From the NCBI RefSeq assembly GCF_003315485.1, contig NZ_QNSE01000011.1, positions 124,001 to 188,000 of the forward strand: 64,000 bases of DNA, read 5' to 3'. How positions within the stretch are numbered: the first letter of the stretch is position 1; each line of letters begins with the position of its first letter. The notes under the pieces were generated by a model. It was given only the letters and a program-made list of their open reading frames with translations, had not been told where the DNA came from and did no database searches. Below are positions 1 to 10,590 of this stretch, piece after piece. This DNA comes from Marinomonas rhizomae (GTDB lineage Bacteria > Pseudomonadota > Gammaproteobacteria > Pseudomonadales > Marinomonadaceae). The translations under genes were made by a program, and so were the position numbers.

Positions 1-705
1 GGAAAAATAACGGCGGTAATGGGGCCGAGTGGAACGGGTAAAACGACCTTGTTGCGTTTAATTGCCGCTCAGCTCGCACCTGATTCCGGTACTGTTTTAG
101 TGGATGGGCAGAATGTTCACTCTTTGTCGCGTTCTGAACTTTATAAAGTGAGAAAAAAAATGGGTATGCTTTTCCAGAGTGGTGCCTTGTTTAGCGACAT
201 GTCTGTTGCTGAAAATATTGCTTTTCCTATGGAGGAACATACTCAATTAGATGCTAAGGCCATAGCGGATATTGTTGCGGATAAGCTCTATAGTGTTGGT
301 TTACGCGGTGCTGCTGATTTAATGCCGTCTGAGTTATCGGGTGGTATGGCGAGGCGTGTTGCATTGGCGCGGGCTATTGCTTTAGATCCAGAGCTGGTTA
401 TGTATGATGAGCCCTTTACTGGGCAGGACCCTATTTCAAAAGGGGTTCTTGTGAAGTTGATACGTCAGTTAAATGACACAGCTAATATGACGTCTGTGCT
501 TGTTTCTCATGATGTCGAAGAGTCGCTTTCTATTGCTGATCATGTATGTATTTTGGCGGGTGGACGAGTCATTGCTGAAGGGGCAGCTGATGATATTCGG
601 GCTTCTAATGATCCTGAAGTGAAACAGTTTTTAAATGGGGAGCCTGATGGGCCGGTGCCTTTCCATTATCCAGAAGACGATAACTCCGACAGGGTGGCAT
701 TATGA
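1..705 (+). CDS. mlaF: MlaF, ATPase of the Mla phospholipid transporter (5' end cut off)
   Basis: This is the cytoplasmic ATP-binding subunit of the MlaFEDB ABC complex, which moves phospholipids between the inner membrane and the periplasmic carrier MlaC to keep the outer membrane asymmetric. The reading frame is open from base 1, so the start lies outside the window; the first internal ATG at 19 sits just before the Walker A motif and cannot be the true start. Visible are Walker A (GPSGTGKTT), the signature LSGGM and Walker B with the MYDEPF sequence. The frame overlaps mlaE by four bases. Family assignment is firm because mlaE, mlaD and mlaC follow directly. Confidence 0.95.
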   Translation, partial: GKITAVMGPSGTGKTTLLRLIAAQLAPDSGTVLVDGQNVHSLSRSELYKVRKKMGMLFQSGALFSDMSVAENIAFPMEEHTQLDAKAIADIVADKLYSVGLRGAADLMPSELSGGMARRVALARAIALDPELVMYDEPFTGQDPISKGVLVKLIRQLNDTANMTSVLVSHDVEESLSIADHVCILAGGRVIAEGAADDIRASNDPEVKQFLNGEPDGPVPFHYPEDDNSDRVAL

Positions 706-1484
706 AGGCTATTGGTTTGTTAGGTGCGTCCTTGTTGGATTGGCTTGAGGCTGTCGGTCGAGCTGGGATTTTTTTAGTACAAAGTATCTTTAGGTTGCCT
801 GTCCGCTTTAAAGAGTCGATCAATTTGTTGGTGAAGCAGCTTTATTCTGTTGGCGTGTTGTCGCTCGTTATTATTGTTGTATCTGGCGCATTTATTGGCA
901 TGGTGTTATCGCTGCAAGGTTATAGTATTTTAGCTAAGTTTGGCTCTGAAGAGGCAGTAGGGCAGCTGTTGGCGCTTTCATTGTTAAGAGAGCTTTCCCC
1001 TGTAGTGACTGCTTTGCTTTTTGCTGGGCGTGCCGGTTCGTCGTTGACAGCGGAAATAGGCCTTATGAAGGCGACGGAGCAATTGTCTAGCTTTGAAATG
1101 ATGGGGGTTGATCCTTTAAGGCGAGTGATTGCTCCTCGCTTTATTGCTGGTGTTATTTGTTTACCGATCTTAAGTCTAATTTTTTCTGCTTCAGGTATTC
1201 TTGGTGGACATCTGGTGTCAGTCGAATGGTTGGGTGTTTATGATGGCGCATTTTGGTCATCTATGCAGCAGTCTGTATATTTCGATACCGATATCGTTAA
1301 TGGTCTAATTAAGGCGTTGTGTTTTTCAGTGGTTGTCACTTGGATTGCCGTTTATCAGGGCTATGAGTGTGTTCCTACTTCTGAAGGGATCGGTAAAGCA
1401 ACCACTCGAACGGTGGTGTTGGGTTCGTTGGCTATTTTGGCTTTAGATTTTGTATTAACCGCTGCTATGTTTGGGGATTTTTAG
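702..1484 (+). CDS. mlaE: MlaE, permease of the Mla phospholipid transporter
   Basis: This 260-residue inner-membrane protein is the permease of the Mla ABC transporter. It has several hydrophobic segments (roughly residues 50-80, 145-175, 195-220 and 235-258) and the MlaE/YrbE family stretch around [20 protein letters not shown]. The ATG at 702 overlaps the end of mlaF in an ATGA arrangement, which indicates translational coupling. The length matches E. coli MlaE. Next is mlaD, one base downstream. Confidence 0.95.
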   Translation: MKAIGLLGASLLDWLEAVGRAGIFLVQSIFRLPVRFKESINLLVKQLYSVGVLSLVIIVVSGAFIGMVLSLQGYSILAKFGSEEAVGQLLALSLLRELSPVVTALLFAGRAGSSLTAEIGLMKATEQLSSFEMMGVDPLRRVIAPRFIAGVICLPILSLIFSASGILGGHLVSVEWLGVYDGAFWSSMQQSVYFDTDIVNGLIKALCFSVVVTWIAVYQGYECVPTSEGIGKATTRTVVLGSLAILALDFVLTAAMFGDF

Positions 1485-1485
1485 G

Positions 1486-1950
1486 ATGAGAAGTAAACGT
1501 TCAGAATTATTGGTCGGATGTTTTATCGTATTGGGCGTCGCAGCTCTTGTTTATTTAGCCGTTCAGGTAAGTGGACTGGCTTTTTCTAGCAAAAAAGATA
1601 CTTATCAAGTTGTTGCTAGGTTTGATGATATCGCAGGGTTAACAAGTCGAGCCAAGGTTTCTATTGCTGGTGTGGCAGTTGGTAACGTTGAGTCTATTAC
1701 GTTTGATAAAGAGCTTTATATGGCATTAGTGACTATGAATATCGATTCAGATGTTAATAACATTCCAACAGATAGCTCAGTTGCAGTTTTGACAAGTGGT
1801 TTGTTGGGTGAAAAGTATTTGGGTATTTCTATCGGTGCGGATGATGAGGTGTTGAAAAATGGTAGTGAAATTTACGATACTCAGTCTGCTTTGGTTTTGG
1901 AAACCTTGATAAGTCAGTTCTTGTTCAAAGGCGGCGACTCGGAGAAGTAA
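1486..1950 (+). CDS. mlaD: MlaD, MCE-domain substrate-binding subunit
   Basis: MlaD is a membrane-anchored periplasmic protein whose MCE domains form a hexameric ring that passes lipid between MlaC and MlaFE. The 154-residue product begins MRSKRSELLVG, has one N-terminal membrane helix (about residues 8-28) and one MCE domain with the GLTSRAKVSIAGVAVG stretch. The ATG at 1486 is chosen over an in-frame TTG at 1471 because it follows an AGGA-like sequence at the mlaE stop and gives the expected N terminus. The length is slightly shorter than E. coli MlaD. Confidence 0.93.
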   Translation: MRSKRSELLVGCFIVLGVAALVYLAVQVSGLAFSSKKDTYQVVARFDDIAGLTSRAKVSIAGVAVGNVESITFDKELYMALVTMNIDSDVNNIPTDSSVAVLTSGLLGEKYLGISIGADDEVLKNGSEIYDTQSALVLETLISQFLFKGGDSEK

Positions 1951-1953
1951 TAT

Positions 1954-2571
1954 ATGTCTAGAATGATACCGAGTGTTTTTTTTGTTTTTGCTTTGTTAGG
2001 TTCAAGTTTAACTTGGTCTAATGTTGAGGGGGCAAGAGAGACTGTAATTAAAGTTGTAGATGCCTTCCGTACTGATATTGTAGCGGATAAAGCAGTACTT
2101 GCTAATGACCCTGTGCTGTTAGAAAAACGGGTTAATAGTATTTTAGTAAATGTGGTCGATTTTGATGATTTTTCCAAAAAGGTCATGGGGAAATATTATC
2201 GAAGAGCGTCACCAGAACAGCGCTCTCGTTTTGCTAATGTGACTAAAGATACTCTGTTAAAAACATACGGTAGGTCTTTGCTTGAGCTTGATGCTGATCG
2301 GATTAATGTTTTGCCTCTAGGCCCTCAAGGAAGAGGGAGGGAAACAAAAGTTGATGTCGATTTTCAAATGGAAGCGGGTGGGAAGCTGGATATCAGTTTT
2401 TACATGGAAGAAACCAAAGCGGGTAATTGGATGTTGAGTAATGTAGTGATCAACAATATCAACTTCGGTTTAACATTTCGCAAGCAGTTTGGTGTTATGA
2501 TGCAGCAAAATAAGAATGATATTGAATTGGCGATTTCTGCTTGGCGAGAGTCCCTAGCTAAAAAATCATAA
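1954..2571 (+). CDS. mlaC: MlaC, periplasmic phospholipid carrier
   Basis: MlaC shuttles phospholipid through the periplasm between the outer-membrane MlaA-porin complex and MlaFEDB. The 205-residue product has a signal peptide (hydrophobic stretch about residues 6-22) and the MlaC/Ttg2D domain, including the segment VDFDDFSKKVMGKYYRRASP. It starts three bases after mlaD stops. A strong terminator follows, where many relatives carry the STAS-domain gene mlaB instead; no mlaB reading frame is present here. Confidence 0.93.
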   Translation: MSRMIPSVFFVFALLGSSLTWSNVEGARETVIKVVDAFRTDIVADKAVLANDPVLLEKRVNSILVNVVDFDDFSKKVMGKYYRRASPEQRSRFANVTKDTLLKTYGRSLLELDADRINVLPLGPQGRGRETKVDVDFQMEAGGKLDISFYMEETKAGNWMLSNVVINNINFGLTFRKQFGVMMQQNKNDIELAISAWRESLAKKS

Positions 2572-2612
2572 CGTCGCGAACTCAGTATTTTTTAGTGTTT
2601 TGAGATTGATAG

Positions 2613-2652
2613 AATCCGAATCCATTTGATGGGTTCGGATTTTTTGTTTTTT
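2613..2652 (+). terminator. Intrinsic terminator after mlaC
   Basis: A 12-bp stem (2613-2624 with 2630-2641, one G-T pair) has a five-base loop and runs into a T-rich tract. It ends the mla operon before ibaG. Confidence 0.85.
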
Positions 2653-2793
2653 GGTAGTGGGTATTGTCAGTCTTGAATAAAATCTTAGAAAACAAGTGGT
2701 TTTTTATCCAGAGTTAAGCGTAGAGGTGTTAAGTAGTTGGCAGTACTCATGTAGAATAGGGGAATCGAACATATTTTATCTATTGGAGCGACT

Positions 2794-3030
2794 GTGAACG
2801 CAGGTGAAGTTAAAGCACTTTTAGAATCCTCTATCAGCAACTGTGAAGTGGTCGCTGAAGGGGAAGGTTGTAATTTTAAAGTAGTTGTAGTGACAAGTGA
2901 ATTTGAGGGTTTGTCTACGGTTAAGAGGCAACAGCTTGTGTACTCACATCTTCAAGAAGCTATTTCCAGTGGCGCAATTCATGCCGTTACAATGAAAACC
3001 TACACGCCAGAACAATTAAGTAAGCTATAA
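2794..3030 (+). CDS. ibaG: IbaG, BolA-family protein
   Basis: This 78-residue BolA-family protein is the IbaG (YrbA) type that usually sits just before murA. Family members bind iron-sulfur clusters together with monothiol glutaredoxins, and E. coli IbaG is linked to acid response. The start is GTG at 2794, preceded by GGAGCG at about 2785-2790. The BolA-like core is seen in VVVVTSEFEGLSTVKRQQLV and in the C-terminal HAVTMKTYTPEQ. The gene lies 25 bp before murA and is probably co-transcribed with it. Confidence 0.9.
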   Translation: MNAGEVKALLESSISNCEVVAEGEGCNFKVVVVTSEFEGLSTVKRQQLVYSHLQEAISSGAIHAVTMKTYTPEQLSKL

Positions 3031-3043
3031 AAAGCGATTATAA

Positions 3044-4318
<1,275 letters not shown>

Positions 4319-4319
4319 T

Positions 4320-4964
4320 ATGAATAAAACATTAACGATTGCATTGTCGAAAGGGCGCATCCTTGGTGAAACTTTGCCACTTTTAGAAAAAGCAAATATT
4401 GTTCCAGTTGAAGATATTAGCAAAAGTCGAAAGTTAATATTCGATACTAATCATGAGCATATTAAGTTGGTTATTTTACGTGCGACTGATGTGCCAACTT
4501 ATGTTGATCATGGTGTGGCAGACTTTGGTGTTGCGGGTAAAGATGTCTTAATGGAGGCGTCAACAAAAAACCTTTATGAGCTGCTTGACCTTAAAATTGC
4601 AAAATGCCGTTTGATGACGGCTGGTGTTGTTGGTCAGCCTTTGCCAAATAGGCGCTTGAAGGTTGCTTCGAAGTTTATTAAAACGGCAAAAGCGTATTTT
4701 GCTGAACAAGGTGTGCAGGCGGATGTGGTTAAACTTTATGGCGCGATGGAATTGGCGCCTATTATGGGGTTGGCCGATTTAATTGTAGATATTGTTGATA
4801 CAGGTAATACGCTAAAGGCGAATGGCCTTGAAGCTCGTGAATTGATTGCGCCAATTAGTACGCGTTTGGTGGTAAATAAAGCGGCTTATAAAACTAAGTA
4901 CTCTGAAATTGAGCCTATCTTAGAAATGATAAGACGAGCAGTTGAAGATAATGAGGGCAAATAA
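4320..4964 (+). CDS. hisG: HisG, ATP phosphoribosyltransferase, short form
   Basis: HisG catalyses the first step of histidine synthesis, joining ATP and PRPP. At 214 residues this is the short form, which lacks the C-terminal regulatory domain of E. coli HisG (about 299 residues). Short-form enzymes work with the histidyl-tRNA-synthetase-like subunit HisZ; none is encoded in this window, so HisZ should lie elsewhere. The motif [15 protein letters not shown] (about residues 159-173) marks the PRPP-binding loop. Its stop abuts the hisD start. Confidence 0.95.
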   Translation: MNKTLTIALSKGRILGETLPLLEKANIVPVEDISKSRKLIFDTNHEHIKLVILRATDVPTYVDHGVADFGVAGKDVLMEASTKNLYELLDLKIAKCRLMTAGVVGQPLPNRRLKVASKFIKTAKAYFAEQGVQADVVKLYGAMELAPIMGLADLIVDIVDTGNTLKANGLEARELIAPISTRLVVNKAAYKTKYSEIEPILEMIRRAVEDNEGK

Positions 4965-6275
4965 TTGAACCTGAATATTAGAGAGTTTTCTTCTAACTCT
5001 GATGGTTTCCGCGCTGAGTTAGAGTCTTTGCTTGCATGGGATTCTGTGTCTGATGCAGGTGTACAAAAGGCCGTTGCAGACATTGTTGAGCAAGTGCGTC
5101 TTAAAGGAAATGATGCGGTTATTGAGTTCACTAATCGCTTTGACCGTCGCCGAGTCGCTTCTTCTGCTGAGTTAGAAATTTCGCGTGAGGAGTTGGCTTT
5201 AGCGAAAGATCGAGTTAGTGCTGAATTGGTTACTAGCTTGGAAGCGGCTGCAAAACGTGTCCATGATTATCATGAGCGCCAAAAGCAACCCTCTTGGCAA
5301 TATCAAGAAAATGACGGCACTGTGCTTGGTCAAAAAGTTACGCCTTTGGACCGTGTTGGTGTGTATGTGCCAGGTGGTAAGGCGGCTTACCCTTCATCGG
5401 TATTGATGAATGTAATGCCGGCAAAAGTCGCGGGTGTTGGTGAAATTATTATGGTTGTTCCAACGCCAGATGGTTTGGTTAGCGATATCGTTTTAGCCGC
5501 CGCTTATATTGCTGGTGTTGATCGAGTGTTTACTATCGGTGGCGCGCAGGCCGTTGCGGCTTTAGCTTATGGCACAGAAACTATTCCTAAGGTCGATAAG
5601 ATTGTTGGTCCAGGTAATATTTACGTGGCTACTGCTAAGAAGATGGTGTTCGGTGTTGTTGGTATCGACATGATTGCTGGTCCTTCTGAAATTCTAGTTG
5701 TGTGCGATGGAAAGACGGACCCCGATTGGATTGCTATGGATTTATTCTCCCAAGCCGAACATGATGAAGATGCACAATCTATTTTGATTTCTCCTGATTT
5801 GGATTTTATCAAAGATGTGAAGGCCTCTATGGAGCGTTTGATCGAATCGCAAACCCGTAAAGAAATTATTAAGGCGTCTTTGGAAGGTCGTGGTGCTTTT
5901 ATTCATGTTGAAAATATGGATGAAGCGATGGATATTGCAAATATCGTTGCTGCAGAGCACCTTGAATTGTCGATTGATGAGCCTGAAAAGTGGGTGGAAA
6001 AGATCCGTCATGCTGGTGCTATCTTTATGGGTCGTCATACGCCGGAAGCATTGGGTGATTATTGTGCAGGACCAAACCATGTTTTACCAACGTCAGGTAC
6101 TGCAAGGTTTTCATCGCCTTTAGGGGTTTACGATTTTCAAAAGCGTAGTTCGTTAATTTACTGTTCGCCTGAGGGGGCAAGTGAGTTAGCAAAAATTGCG
6201 TCGCCTTTAGCTCGAGGTGAGTCTTTAGAAGCGCATGCAATGTCGGCTGAATATCGAATTCTGAAGGATTCTTGA
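4965..6275 (+). CDS. hisD: HisD, histidinol dehydrogenase
   Basis: HisD oxidises L-histidinol to histidine in two NAD-dependent steps at a zinc site. The product has 436 residues, typical for the family. It starts at a TTG (4965) directly after the hisG stop, with GAGGG about 9 bases upstream. Family motifs include [31 protein letters not shown] and AEHLELS near residue 330. In many relatives hisC follows; here the next gene is an SRPBCC protein instead. Confidence 0.96.
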   Translation: MNLNIREFSSNSDGFRAELESLLAWDSVSDAGVQKAVADIVEQVRLKGNDAVIEFTNRFDRRRVASSAELEISREELALAKDRVSAELVTSLEAAAKRVHDYHERQKQPSWQYQENDGTVLGQKVTPLDRVGVYVPGGKAAYPSSVLMNVMPAKVAGVGEIIMVVPTPDGLVSDIVLAAAYIAGVDRVFTIGGAQAVAALAYGTETIPKVDKIVGPGNIYVATAKKMVFGVVGIDMIAGPSEILVVCDGKTDPDWIAMDLFSQAEHDEDAQSILISPDLDFIKDVKASMERLIESQTRKEIIKASLEGRGAFIHVENMDEAMDIANIVAAEHLELSIDEPEKWVEKIRHAGAIFMGRHTPEALGDYCAGPNHVLPTSGTARFSSPLGVYDFQKRSSLIYCSPEGASELAKIASPLARGESLEAHAMSAEYRILKDS

Positions 6276-6832
6276 TGGCGAGTCATTCATCGCACCCAGC
6301 GGCTCTTTATAAGTTGCGAAAAGTAACGCGTATTTCTGCGGTAGTTATTTTGTTTTTGGTGGTGGTTGGCTTTTTTATGCCTGCTGATTATCGAGTGGAG
6401 CGTAGTGTGGTTATTAACGCTCCTCGCGATAGTATTTATCAGGATATGCTACAAGGTGATCAATTGCCAAAATGGATGTTTATTCAGGGGGGGAGGGTTG
6501 CCTTATCTGAAGGTGTTTTGGGTAAAGGTGATTCTGTTGCTTTGCTCTATGATAAAACAGCTGAACAAGGTGTATTATCGGTGATTGAATCGTCTGAGGC
6601 TGTAGTGCGTTTTGATGTGCGACCTAAGCCAAAAGTTAACTTGGTTCATAACCAAATTGAATTGCAGGGCCTTGATGGCGGTACCTTGGTGAAGTGGACG
6701 ATTAAGGGTAACCTTAGTGCTGGATTATTAAGCCCTTACCTTGCTATGTTTGCAAATAATATTGCAGGTAGTAATTTTGAGCGTAGTCTGCAGAAGCTAA
6801 AAGAGCAAATTGAGCTCCAGCATAGTCGTTAA
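6275..6832 (+). CDS. Membrane-anchored SRPBCC-fold protein, function unknown
   Basis: The 185-residue product has a short cytoplasmic N terminus, one membrane helix (about residues 18-40), then a domain resembling the SRPBCC/polyketide-cyclase fold: the start DYRVERSVVINAPRDSIYQDM and the later GGTLVKWTIKG stretch are typical of that fold, which binds hydrophobic ligands. The ATG at 6275 overlaps the last base of the hisD stop and has AAGGA nearby. Its job is not known; operon position after hisD does not by itself imply a role in histidine synthesis. Confidence 0.75.
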   Translation: MASHSSHPAALYKLRKVTRISAVVILFLVVVGFFMPADYRVERSVVINAPRDSIYQDMLQGDQLPKWMFIQGGRVALSEGVLGKGDSVALLYDKTAEQGVLSVIESSEAVVRFDVRPKPKVNLVHNQIELQGLDGGTLVKWTIKGNLSAGLLSPYLAMFANNIAGSNFERSLQKLKEQIELQHSR

Positions 6833-6833
6833 T

Positions 6834-7886
6834 CTAATGGCTTATTCGCTGCATTGTGGGTTGTCTTTCTAGCATGATACTTGTTTGATAGGATTGCTGC
6901 CCACGAATTCCTACTAGTGAAATGTGAGTTCCTGGCTTTAATGACGCTATGAGGTGTCTTATTTGGAACGGATCTTCGCTAGGAGTGTCGTTAATTTCTA
7001 GTATAATATCTCCTACTTCAATTCCTGCTTTTTCTGCTGGGCTTTCTTTCGTTATGTCGCTTACTAGTAGGCCGTGATTTGTAGGTAAGAGTAGGTTTTC
7101 TGCCAGAGATTGTGTGATTTTTTGAGCGTCCATTCCTAGGTATCCCCTTACAACTTCACCGTGTTTTATGATATCACTCATGACATCGAGGGCATCATCA
7201 ATTGGTGTGGCAAACCCGATTCCTTGTGAGCCGCCTGTGCTCGAGTATATGGCTGAGCTGATGCCTATAAGTTCGCCTCTCAGGTTCACTAAGGCGCCTC
7301 CTGAATTCCCTGGATTTATGGCGGCGTCTGTCTGTAGGAAGTTTTCATAAGTATTAAGTCCTATGCTGTTACGGCCTTTGGCGCTAATGATGCCAGCCGT
7401 TACCGTTTGTCCTATTCCAAACGGATTGCCTATCGCAAGAATTTTATCTCCAACAGACACCTTGGCGCTATTGCCCATTTGAATGTTGGGGAGATTGGAT
7501 AACTCTATTTTCAAAACGGCTAGATCTGTGGATGGGTCTGAGCCGATCAGTTTTGCTTCAATACGTCTATCATCATGTAGGGCGATAACGATGCTTTGTG
7601 CATTTTGAATGACGTGGTGATTGGTGAGGATGAAACCATCTTTCGTTGCGATAACTCCAGAGCCTAAATTAATGCTGTGTTTTGCCTTGCCTGAATCGTT
7701 AAAGCCCTTTTGTTGTATGACCTGGGTGTAAATGTTAACAACAGAAGGTGTGGCTTTTTTCACTGGTGTGGCATAGCTTGAATCGGAAATCTTTTGTTTC
7801 TCCTGAATAAGTAGGACGGTAAGGCCTATACAAGCGCCAGCTAGAATAGAGATAATGATGGGTATCCAATAGTTTTTTTGATTCAT
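6834..7886 (-). CDS. degS: DegS/AlgW-type periplasmic serine protease
   Basis: This is an HtrA-family protease anchored in the inner membrane by one N-terminal helix (about residues 7-27) with the catalytic and PDZ domains in the periplasm. DegS cleaves the anti-sigma factor RseA when its PDZ domain senses misfolded outer-membrane porins, starting the sigma-E response. The triad is visible as His91 (TNHHVI), Asp121 (STDLAVLK) and Ser195 (NPGNSGGAL). Only one PDZ domain follows, and the 350-residue length fits DegS/AlgW rather than DegP. It is convergent with the SRPBCC gene, one base apart, and diverges from the Nif3-like gene across only 18 bp. Confidence 0.9.
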   Translation of the reverse strand: MNQKNYWIPIIISILAGACIGLTVLLIQEKQKISDSSYATPVKKATPSVVNIYTQVIQQKGFNDSGKAKHSINLGSGVIATKDGFILTNHHVIQNAQSIVIALHDDRRIEAKLIGSDPSTDLAVLKIELSNLPNIQMGNSAKVSVGDKILAIGNPFGIGQTVTAGIISAKGRNSIGLNTYENFLQTDAAINPGNSGGALVNLRGELIGISSAIYSSTGGSQGIGFATPIDDALDVMSDIIKHGEVVRGYLGMDAQKITQSLAENLLLPTNHGLLVSDITKESPAEKAGIEVGDIILEINDTPSEDPFQIRHLIASLKPGTHISLVGIRGQQSYQTSIMLERQPTMQRISH

Positions 7887-7904
7887 AAGGTATAAGGAGT
7901 TGTT

Positions 7905-8666
7905 TTGCTACGCAGTGAATTTGAGTTATTGCTTAATAAGACATTGAGTCCAAGTCGATTCAAGGATTATGCGCCCAATGGTTTACAGGTGGAAGGAAAA
8001 AAAGAGATTAGCCGCATTGTGACGGGGGTAACGGCTAGTCAGGCGTTAATTGATGCTGCAATCGATTATAAAGCGGACGCTATTTTCGTTCATCATGGTT
8101 ATTTTTGGAAAAATGAAGATCCTCGAGTTGTTGGTATGAAGTATCGACGTATTGCTGCTTTGATTAAAAATGATATTAATTTATACGGTTACCACTTGCC
8201 GTTGGACGCGCATCCGACTCTAGGTAATAATGCGGGATTGGCGGATGCCTTGGGGCTTTTAAATCGCTCTGGATTGCAGGCTGGTGTTCCTATTGAGGAG
8301 TCTGTCGGTGTTGTGGGGGAATTGAGTGAATCTGTATCCTCTGAAGTGTTTCAAAAAATGGTTGAGACCGCTGTAGATCGTAATGTACTGTTTGAGTGTG
8401 TTAATGATCGACCTATTAAGCGTGTAGCATTATGTACTGGTGGTGCGCAGGGTTATATAGATCAGGCTGTGGCAGTTGGTGCAGATGTGTTTATCACTGG
8501 CGAGGTCTCTGAGCAGACAATTCATATTGCTCGTGAAATGGGCGTTCACTTCATTGCGGCAGGGCATCATGCTACTGAACGTTTCGGGGCGAGATCTATG
8601 GCGGAATATTTGGTGAATGAGTGTGGTCTGGATGCATTATTTATCGATGTTGATAATCCTGCATAA
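7905..8666 (+). CDS. Nif3-like dinuclear metal-centre protein (YbgI/Nif3 family)
   Basis: The 253-residue product belongs to the Nif3/YbgI family, toroidal proteins with a two-metal site whose enzymatic role is unsettled (GTP cyclohydrolase-like and other roles have been proposed). Metal-binding residues are visible in FVHHGYFW and in AAGHHATERFG. The start is taken as TTG at 7905 because AAGGAG lies at 7894-7899 with normal spacing and the protein then begins LRSEFELLLNKTL, as in the family. In E. coli relatives the gene is not next to degS, but this pairing is common in marine gammaproteobacteria as far as I recall. Confidence 0.87.
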   Translation: MLRSEFELLLNKTLSPSRFKDYAPNGLQVEGKKEISRIVTGVTASQALIDAAIDYKADAIFVHHGYFWKNEDPRVVGMKYRRIAALIKNDINLYGYHLPLDAHPTLGNNAGLADALGLLNRSGLQAGVPIEESVGVVGELSESVSSEVFQKMVETAVDRNVLFECVNDRPIKRVALCTGGAQGYIDQAVAVGADVFITGEVSEQTIHIAREMGVHFIAAGHHATERFGARSMAEYLVNECGLDALFIDVDNPA

Positions 8667-8682
8667 TTCAGGTGCTTGCATG

Positions 8683-8726
8683 ATCAACAAAAAAACGGGC
8701 TTTTAAAAAGCCCGTTTTTTGTTGAT
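8683..8726. terminator. Bidirectional terminator between nif3-like and zapG
   Basis: A long perfect stem (ATCAAC plus an A tract plus ACGGGC, with its complement) is centred near 8705. It has A-rich and T-rich flanks on the two sides and can stop transcription from both convergent genes. Confidence 0.85.
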
Positions 8727-8755
8727 GTATTTCATTATTGACTAGTGCGTTATTA

Positions 8756-9211
8756 TTAAATGGTGCGCTTAGGTTCAATATCAGCATTTTTATCGTCAAA
8801 GCCAAATGTTTCGCTAAGCATGCCTGGCTCTTTATCTTTTTTCAGGGCGTAGTCTCTTGGTGGCTCGAACGTTGTTGTTTCAGCAGGATCTGAGGTGTTA
8901 GCCGTGGTCCCGCTTCTTTCGATTTTAATGTTGCTTAATTGACTTGCATTATCGGCCAGTGCGTTTCTTAGATCGGCTAAACGCTTTTCGGCAGATACTA
9001 AATGTTCGTTGCTGTCAGTGAAGAAGTTGTCAATAATCACTTGTTTGTTATCAAGCTCTTGTTGTAGTGATTTCATTGTGATGATGTTAGAGCTGGTGCC
9101 GACTTTTTTACTATTGTTCTTTGCGCTGTAGCTTTTAAGAGCAAGTGTGGCGACACAGCCAATAATAATGCCAGTAATAAAGATAATAATGTTGAATTCT
9201 TCCAAGTTCAT
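8756..9211 (-). CDS. zapG: ZapG (YhcB/DUF1043), cell-division and envelope protein
   Basis: The product (151 residues) has an N-terminal membrane helix (about residues 6-24, ending in TGIIIGCVATLAL), a coiled-coil middle and a polar tail, the layout of the YhcB/DUF1043 family. E. coli YhcB, now called ZapG, links cell division and envelope growth. ATG at 9211 is preferred to an in-frame TTG at 9223 because GGAGA sits five bases before it. The neighbour across the divergent promoter region is zapE, as in E. coli. Confidence 0.85.
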   Translation of the reverse strand: MNLEEFNIIIFITGIIIGCVATLALKSYSAKNNSKKVGTSSNIITMKSLQQELDNKQVIIDNFFTDSNEHLVSAEKRLADLRNALADNASQLSNIKIERSGTTANTSDPAETTTFEPPRDYALKKDKEPGMLSETFGFDDKNADIEPKRTI

Positions 9212-9338
9212 GACTTTCTCCAAAAAACAGATAACACATTATAGCGAAACACCTCCAACGATAACAGCTTGATAGGTGTTGTTTAAGGTGCAATTTGTTA
9301 GAATGTGTAGAATTTACTAATTTAACGAAAGAGCGGCG

Positions 9339-10439
9339 ATGACACCTATTACACGTTATAAGCAAGATTTGACTAGGGCTGATTTTAATTATGATCCAGC
9401 GCAGGAAGAGGCCGTTGAGGCGCTTCAAGATTTATTTGACCGTTTGGTTGCCAGTCAAGCCGATAAACCAGCAAGTGGTCTTTTGGGGCGTTTTCTAAAA
9501 AAGAAAGTGCCGACCGTTGAGCAAGGGTTGTATTTTTGGGGGGGAGTTGGCCGAGGTAAAACTTATCTAATGGATACCTTTTTTGACTGTTTGCCGACAG
9601 ATAAAAAAATGCGCCTCCATTTTCATCGCTTTATGCAAATGGTGCACCAAGAGCTTCGTAAGTTGCATGATGTTAAAAACCCGCTAGAGATTGTTGGAAA
9701 GCAAATTTCGTCTAAAGCGCAAGTGTTGTGTTTTGATGAATTTTTTGTGACTGATATTACGGATGCTATGATCTTGGCTGGGCTGCTTGAGGTGTTGTTT
9801 GAAAACGGTACCACTCTAGTGGCTACTTCTAATATAGAGCCAGATGGTTTATATAAGAATGGTTTGCAGCGTGCTCGTTTCTTGCCTGCGATTGATCTTG
9901 TGAATAAGTACACCAAGGTGATGAATGTAGATGGTGGTGTAGATTATCGCTTGCGGACGTTGAAACAAGCTAAGCTTTATCATTTCCCGTTAAGTGAAGA
10001 GGCGGATGAGGCTTTAAATGAGCGTTTCATGAGTTTGATTTCTGATGCTTCTCATATCGTTGAGGGTGGCGCGGCAGAAATTGAGGGTCGAGAGATTCCT
10101 TTGATACGAAGCTGTGAAGGGCTTGCTTGGTTTGATATAAAGGCGCTGTGTGACGGTCCGAGAAGTCAGGTTGACTACATTGAATTGGCTCGACTTTATA
10201 GCACGGTAATTGTTTCTAATTTACCGCAAATGGATGCGTCACGTGATGACTTAGCGAGACGTTTTATTAATTTGGTGGATGAGTTTTATGATCGCCATGT
10301 TAAGGTTATTTTCTCTGCTGAAGTCGCTATTCCAGATATCTACACAGGCACTCGATTGGCTTTTGAATACGACCGTACGGTGAGCCGATTATTAGAAATG
10401 CAATCAGAAGAATATTTATCCTTAGAGCACCGTCCTTAG
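9339..10439 (+). CDS. zapE: ZapE, AFG1-like division ATPase
   Basis: ZapE is an AFG1-family P-loop ATPase that associates with the Z ring in E. coli and destabilises FtsZ polymers under stress. The 366-residue product shows Walker A (GGVGRGKTYLMD, about residues 69-80), Walker B (LCFDEFFV) and sensor motif ATSNIEPDGLY. The length is usual. It lies upstream of rplM as in E. coli, separated by a leader of about 150 bp with its own likely promoter. Confidence 0.93.
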   Translation: MTPITRYKQDLTRADFNYDPAQEEAVEALQDLFDRLVASQADKPASGLLGRFLKKKVPTVEQGLYFWGGVGRGKTYLMDTFFDCLPTDKKMRLHFHRFMQMVHQELRKLHDVKNPLEIVGKQISSKAQVLCFDEFFVTDITDAMILAGLLEVLFENGTTLVATSNIEPDGLYKNGLQRARFLPAIDLVNKYTKVMNVDGGVDYRLRTLKQAKLYHFPLSEEADEALNERFMSLISDASHIVEGGAAEIEGREIPLIRSCEGLAWFDIKALCDGPRSQVDYIELARLYSTVIVSNLPQMDASRDDLARRFINLVDEFYDRHVKVIFSAEVAIPDIYTGTRLAFEYDRTVSRLLEMQSEEYLSLEHRP

Positions 10440-10450
10440 GGGATTTCGAC

Positions 10451-10479
10451 TTTCATATTTTATTGTGTTGGTATATACT
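10451..10479 (+). promoter_or_regulatory. Probable rplM promoter
   Basis: A TATACT -10 sequence lies at 10474-10479; the matching -35 at 17 bp spacing is a weak TTTCAT at 10451-10456. It would place the transcription start about 105 bases before rplM. The -10 box is clear, the -35 box is not. Confidence 0.45.
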
Positions 10480-10485
10480 GCGCTC

Positions 10486-10590
10486 GCCTTTTTAAAGGTA
10501 AGTGTACGTTGATCGAAAGCTTTGCTTTCGGCCAACCAATAATAATAGGTATAGCGTGTCATTGAACACGCATATTGATAGGGTTTTTTC
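10486..10590 (+). promoter_or_regulatory. Structured rplM leader
   Basis: The untranslated leader of rplM contains two simple hairpins: 7-bp arms with a three-base loop at 10514-10530, and 6-bp arms (GCGTGT/ACACGC) at 10554-10571, just before the AGGG ribosome-binding site at 10580. In E. coli the rplM-rpsI operon is reported to be repressed by L13 acting on its own leader; a similar role here is inferred only from position. Confidence 0.45.
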
